From UMGS363 sp051881815 (GTDB taxonomy: Bacteria > Bacillota > Clostridia > Oscillospirales > Ruminococcaceae): 64,000 nt of DNA. This document shows positions 61,165 through 64,000 of the stretch, in pieces. The notes under the pieces were generated by a model. That model was not told the origin of the DNA, ran no database searches, and saw only the letters and a program-made list of their open reading frames with translations. The position numbers were made by a program, and so were the translations under genes. The stretch covers positions 12,533-76,532 of the forward strand of contig JBJEQP010000026.1 in assembly GCA_051881815.1 (NCBI GenBank), given 5' to 3'. The first letter of the stretch is position 1; the number at the start of each line of letters is the position of its first letter.

Positions 61165-61225
61165 ATTGTACCACGTTATCGTGGCGATGTCAACACGCTT
61201 TCGTGGTTTTGCAGTACAATATAAT
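61165..61225. promoter_or_regulatory. Divergent promoters with two XRE operators
   Basis: Minus strand: TTGACA (61188-61193), 17-bp spacer, TACAAT (61165-61170). Plus strand: TATAAT at 61220-61225 with no good -35. CCACG-TTAT-CGTGG (61171-61184) fills the leftward spacer and CACG-CTTT-CGTG (61194-61205) lies beside the -35 box; centres are 22 bp apart, two helical turns. Confidence 0.8.
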
Positions 61226-61237
61226 GGGTGATTATAT

Positions 61238-61459
61238 ATGGAAATACAAGCAAACAGACTTAAAGATCTTCGGGAAGACCACGACCTCTCCCAAAAAGAA
61301 CTTGCCGCAAAGCTCGGTTACCATACAACAACTTACCAACGGTGGGAAGAAAGCGTCCACAGCATCAAACTGATAGACGCAATAAATATCGCTGATTTTT
61401 TTGGAGTCAGCCTTGACTATCTTGCAGGAAGAACAAACTGCAAAGAAATCCGCAAATAA
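61238..61459 (+). CDS. XRE-family repressor
   Basis: 73 residues, a Cro/cI helix-turn-helix: LKDLREDHDLSQKELAAKLG, YQRWEESVHSIKLIDAINIADFFGVSLDYLAG is its usual continuation (positions 10-66). The whole protein is the DNA-binding domain. It starts 13 bases after its -10 box and faces the large membrane protein gene; two CACG-N4-CGTG palindromes between them are the obvious binding sites. Predicted to repress the membrane protein genes and itself. Confidence 0.85.
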   Translation: MEIQANRLKDLREDHDLSQKELAAKLGYHTTTYQRWEESVHSIKLIDAINIADFFGVSLDYLAGRTNCKEIRK

Positions 61460-61524
61460 TATTTTTTGCTTAATACCTATTATAACTCATGCAAACGAAA
61501 AAGTCTTGGACTGCGAGTCCAGTT

Positions 61525-63081
61525 TTATAGTGAATGATAAACCAATACTCCGTTCTCCAATGTGTAACTGCCAGGAAAATCTGTCCATACACATTCAGGT
61601 GAGAAATCGGATATTGAAAAATGTCCCATATAGGAGTACATTTCGCCATCCGCCTGTCTGTAACCGCCCTGCGCATCGCTGTATATGCACCATGCCACCG
61701 AATAATTCTGGTTCAGATCAGGCTCGTCATAATAATTCACAATCTGGGCATCACTTATAAAAGGAAGTATATCAAGAACACCGTCACCGTTCATATCATA
61801 AAAAACGATCTCTGCGACTTTACTGCTGTCTTGGTAACTGTATGCCTCCGGAACGAAAGTATCTTCAAATGAAAATATTTCATCGTTTACAGTAACCGTA
61901 CACTTGCTGCCGCTTTTTTGAACAGCAATTTTCACCGGTGGAATTTCATCGCCAAGCGGTAATTCCGATTCATACTCTCCGTCTTCCCACATTCTTATAC
62001 ACGAAAGAGCCTCTTCGTTATTCGATACTCTTACAATACGGCTGCAATACAATTCATATTCAGCGGAATCGGTCGTTTCTTCCGTTTCTGTTACAATCGT
62101 TTCCGGTTCGCTGTATGCAGTCGTTGTGGTTTCAGTTCCGCTGATCTGAGTTTGCTGCGTTTTATGATTTGTTTCACTTTCTGTGACGGTTTTTTCTTCA
62201 CTCTGAACTTCTTCATACTCTGTGATCGGCGTTTCTTCTGTGACCTGCGTCTGAATGGTTTGCTGTGTTTCGCTGCCTGATGTTGCAAGTAAGGTATCTT
62301 CATCTTCCGGTGAATTCAAAACAACACCCAAAACGGTTATTGCTGCGACCGCAAGACCTGCAGCCGATACTGTTTTCCATATTTTTTTATCTTTTTCAAG
62401 ATATTTTCTTATTTCATCAATATTCTGAAAACGCCTTGACGGATCAAATTCCGTGCAGCGTGATATTGCGCTGTATAGCCGTTTTGAAGAGTTTCGGCTG
62501 TTGGTGATCTCTTTCATTGTAACGCCAAGAGCATATATGTCCGTTCGGTAATCGCTTTGAGAAAAGCCGAATTGCTCCGGCGCAGCATATCCGACAGTTC
62601 CGAAAAGCTCAGTATCGGCGTTTCGCTTCTCCGAATACGGTCTTGCGATGCTGTAATCAATAAGTACAGCTTCGTTGTTTTTCTTTATGATAATATTTGA
62701 CGGCTTTATATCACGATGAACTATATTGTTTTTATGGAGAACATCAACAGCGTCAAGCAAATTATCGAAGATTGTTTTTACTTGAGCTTTTGAAAACATT
62801 GATCCTTCCGACAGCATTTGCTCAAGAGTTTTTCCATCGATATACTGTTCAATAATAACTGTATCCTCTCCGAAAAAATGTTCATATACTTTTGGAATAT
62901 GATGATCATCGATTCTTTGAATAACATCGAAAACTTTTCGTTTATCCGAATGATAGGTCTTTTTTATGTAATACTTATCGTCAAGAGAGCATTTTGTTAA
63001 TTCAACTTTAGCATTATCATTTTCGTGCAATACTCGTTCTGATACATATAGCGAAAGTTTGTATTTTTCTGCTTCGGTCAT
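61525..63081 (-). CDS. Transmembrane serine/threonine protein kinase
   Basis: 518 residues from the ATG at 63081 (GAGGAAA eight bases before it). Cytoplasmic Hanks-type kinase: Lys40 in YYIKKTY, catalytic HRDIKPSN (122-129), metal aspartate in DYSIARP (142, DFG written DYS), and GYAAPEQ. A glycine-rich loop is not obvious. One membrane segment (about 236-256), an acidic Thr-rich stalk to about 340, then an outside domain with a calcium-loop-like DMNGDGVLD (429-437) as in FG-GAP proteins; no PASTA. Expected to sense something outside and phosphorylate proteins inside. Second gene after an HTH protein. Confidence 0.85.
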   Translation of the reverse strand: MTEAEKYKLSLYVSERVLHENDNAKVELTKCSLDDKYYIKKTYHSDKRKVFDVIQRIDDHHIPKVYEHFFGEDTVIIEQYIDGKTLEQMLSEGSMFSKAQVKTIFDNLLDAVDVLHKNNIVHRDIKPSNIIIKKNNEAVLIDYSIARPYSEKRNADTELFGTVGYAAPEQFGFSQSDYRTDIYALGVTMKEITNSRNSSKRLYSAISRCTEFDPSRRFQNIDEIRKYLEKDKKIWKTVSAAGLAVAAITVLGVVLNSPEDEDTLLATSGSETQQTIQTQVTEETPITEYEEVQSEEKTVTESETNHKTQQTQISGTETTTTAYSEPETIVTETEETTDSAEYELYCSRIVRVSNNEEALSCIRMWEDGEYESELPLGDEIPPVKIAVQKSGSKCTVTVNDEIFSFEDTFVPEAYSYQDSSKVAEIVFYDMNGDGVLDILPFISDAQIVNYYDEPDLNQNYSVAWCIYSDAQGGYRQADGEMYSYMGHFSISDFSPECVWTDFPGSYTLENGVLVYHSL

Positions 63082-63100
63082 ATTATAGTTTCCTCGCAAA

Positions 63101-63517
63101 TCACAAAGTTGCTTCATTCACTTCATACAGAAGATCGTTTATCCTGTTGATGTCGAACTTTTCTTTCAAACCATATAAAATAGCAGAGTCACGTTTATCC
63201 CTTGGATCTAATGCCGCCAGTTTGGAAATGCGAAGAAGAAGTTGAGCTTCTTCAATCGACAGCTCCATTCCAACAGCAATAGCGATAACAATATCTCTGC
63301 TCGGTTTTCTCTTTCCTTGAAACACCTTATAAACATAATCACCTTGTCCGGAAGCCTTTGCAACCTTTGCAAGGCTGATTTTTTTATCAGTTAGCATTTC
63401 GTTCAAAAGCTCTGTGCAGGACAGTTTGGAAAATTCGTTTTTGTTATCTTCAAAAAACTTTGCAAAATCATCAGTTCTCTTAAGACGGTTTAGCAGTTCG
63501 GTGGTAGATATATTCAT
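63101..63517 (-). CDS. HTH (XRE-like) protein paired with the kinase
   Basis: 138 residues. A short N-terminal helix region, then a lambda-repressor-like HTH (LNEMLTDKKISLAKVAKASGQGDYVYKVFQGKRKPSRD is residues 38-75 of it), with a helical C-terminus (EEAQLLLRISKLAALDPRDKRDS). Such proteins occur next to Ser/Thr kinases in clostridia, from memory. It ends 19 bases before the kinase start, so both come from the promoter at 63564-63592. It may be the kinase's regulator or target. Confidence 0.7.
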   Translation of the reverse strand: MNISTTELLNRLKRTDDFAKFFEDNKNEFSKLSCTELLNEMLTDKKISLAKVAKASGQGDYVYKVFQGKRKPSRDIVIAIAVGMELSIEEAQLLLRISKLAALDPRDKRDSAILYGLKEKFDINRINDLLYEVNEATL

Positions 63518-63563
63518 AGCAGAGCTGTCCTTTCATACTTAATCTCGAAAGATGTTTTTTTCA

Positions 63564-63592
63564 ATTATACCATAGTTTATCGCCTTATTCAA
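63564..63592 (-). promoter_or_regulatory. Promoter of the HTH-kinase operon
   Basis: Minus strand TTGAAT (63587-63592), 17-bp spacer, TATAAT (63564-63569). Confidence 0.75.
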
Positions 63593-63623
63593 TAATCGTA
63601 TATAAATTTATTATCATTTTCTT

Positions 63624-63654
63624 GGTCAAATCCCGGTCAAATATTTGGTCAAAT
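63624..63654. repeat. Integrase arm-type sites, right
   Basis: Three exact GGTCAAAT copies at 63624, 63635 and 63647, same strand as at the left end, 11-12 bp apart. Confidence 0.65.
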
Positions 63655-63767
63655 CATCTCAAATGCCCTCGAAACAGCTCCGGCAACAGACAGCACCGCA
63701 TCACGCAAATGACGTAAAATAGGCATTTTTCCAACAAGCTAAATCAAAATACAATCTCGGCATAACT

Positions 63768-63791
63768 TTCAAGTCCCGTCACTCCGACCAG
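63768..63791 (+). repeat. Right attachment site (attR)
   Basis: Exact 24-base copy of the tRNA-Pro 3' end at 52077-52100, including the CCA, with no tRNA body before it. Confidence 0.93.
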
Positions 63792-63792
63792 T

Positions 63793-63826
63793 AAGACCTT
63801 GCAGTTTTCTGCAGGGTCTTTTTTTT
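63793..63826 (+). terminator. Original terminator of tRNA-Pro, displaced by the element
   Basis: AAGACCTTGCAG (63793-63804) pairs with CTGCAGGGTCTT (63809-63820), then a run of T residues. It begins two bases after attR, as a tRNA terminator would. Confidence 0.85.
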
Positions 63827-64000
63827 GCAGAATTTCAAACACACAAAACTTCCCCTCATACTAATATCATTAATGGGCTTTATTATTTGCAAAAAGTATA
63901 CTTGACACTCGAAAGTTAGTTGGAAAAGTTTATCTATTTTGATCATTTAACTTTCCCCAAAACCCACTCACAAAAGTTAAAAAAGTCACGCAGGCACGGG
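63827..64000. other. Non-coding window end
   Basis: AT-rich chromosome beyond attR. I see no gene, terminator or complete promoter here; one TTGACA (63903-63908) has no convincing -10 box at the right distance. Confidence 0.4.

Larger units (their letters stand above)
52101..63791. mobile_element. Integrative mobilizable element in tRNA-Pro
   Basis: About 11.7 kb between the tRNA and a perfect 24-bp copy of its 3' end. Contents in order: integrase, DUF6076 protein, excisionase-like protein, RepA-like ATPase, MobV relaxase, then cargo (two membrane proteins, XRE repressor, kinase, HTH protein). It has a relaxase but no conjugation genes, so it would depend on a helper for transfer. Most genes from 58228 onward are more AT-rich than the chromosome. 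Confidence 0.92.

Noticed and set aside
61238..63517. Toxin-antitoxin system formed by the XRE and HTH proteins
   Set aside because: Neither is paired with a small toxin-like gene; one faces a large membrane protein and the other precedes a full-length kinase.

Overview
The window looks like chromosome of an anaerobic clostridium, most probably an Oscillospiraceae/Ruminococcus-type bacterium. Reasons: a ferredoxin-linked 2-oxoacid oxidoreductase (vor-type) operon, a Gram-positive dcw (division and cell wall) cluster with a meso-diaminopimelate-type MurE, Clostridia-type small families (DUF1836, UPF0735/PheB, DUF1015), strong AAAGGAG ribosome sites and sigma-A promoters with 17-bp spacers. The genus is an inference from gene content; no rRNA lies in the window.

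Layout. 1-5542: end of a fatty-acid-kinase (fakA) gene, then a leftward block with a chemotaxis receptor, HD hydrolase, short-chain dehydrogenase, Spx/ArsC-like protein and an orphan FliD-like protein. 5744-8988: leftward acyl-CoA-dehydratase-related protein, galU and a zinc-finger membrane protein. 9179-12959: rightward VTT membrane protein, HAD phosphatase, uvrC and a small hydrophilic protein. 13195-16490: leftward vorC-vorA-vorB-ferredoxin-ATPase operon. 16654-18572: DUF1836 and DUF1015 proteins. 18731-23582: leftward tsaE-tsaB, an acetyltransferase and the threonine genes pheB/ACT-hom-thrB. 23882-28454: rightward rpiB-upp, glmS, glycosyltransferase and pyrophosphatase. 28748-32639: leftward metA, a lipoprotein, acetyltransferases, an AT-rich pair and an HD protein. 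33163-47767: dcw cluster mraZ-rsmH-ftsL-pbp-murE/F fusion-mraY-ftsW-murG-murA-ftsQ-ftsZ, under a promoter with a four-box MraZ operator. 48019-51726: two FecR-domain membrane proteins (one with InlB-type repeats) and a cyclophilin lipoprotein.

52023-63791: a tRNA-Pro(GGG) gene carries an integrated, mobilizable element of about 11.7 kb. A 24-bp direct repeat of the tRNA 3' end marks its two ends. It carries a tyrosine integrase, an excisionase-like protein, a RepA-like ATPase, a MobV relaxase, a DUF6076 protein and a cargo module. The cargo is a large repeat-containing membrane protein and a small membrane protein facing an XRE repressor across two operator palindromes, plus an HTH protein paired with a transmembrane Ser/Thr kinase.

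The most unusual content is between genes: several families of small palindromic repeats. Three 157-158 bp copies keep a common core while their stems change on both sides together (covariation). Two 98-100 bp copies belong to a second class. Two bidirectional terminators are bracketed by TAATGCG heptamers and sit between convergent genes, one of them carrying a nested insertion. One 158-bp copy has landed between the ribosome binding site and start codon of the relaxase gene.
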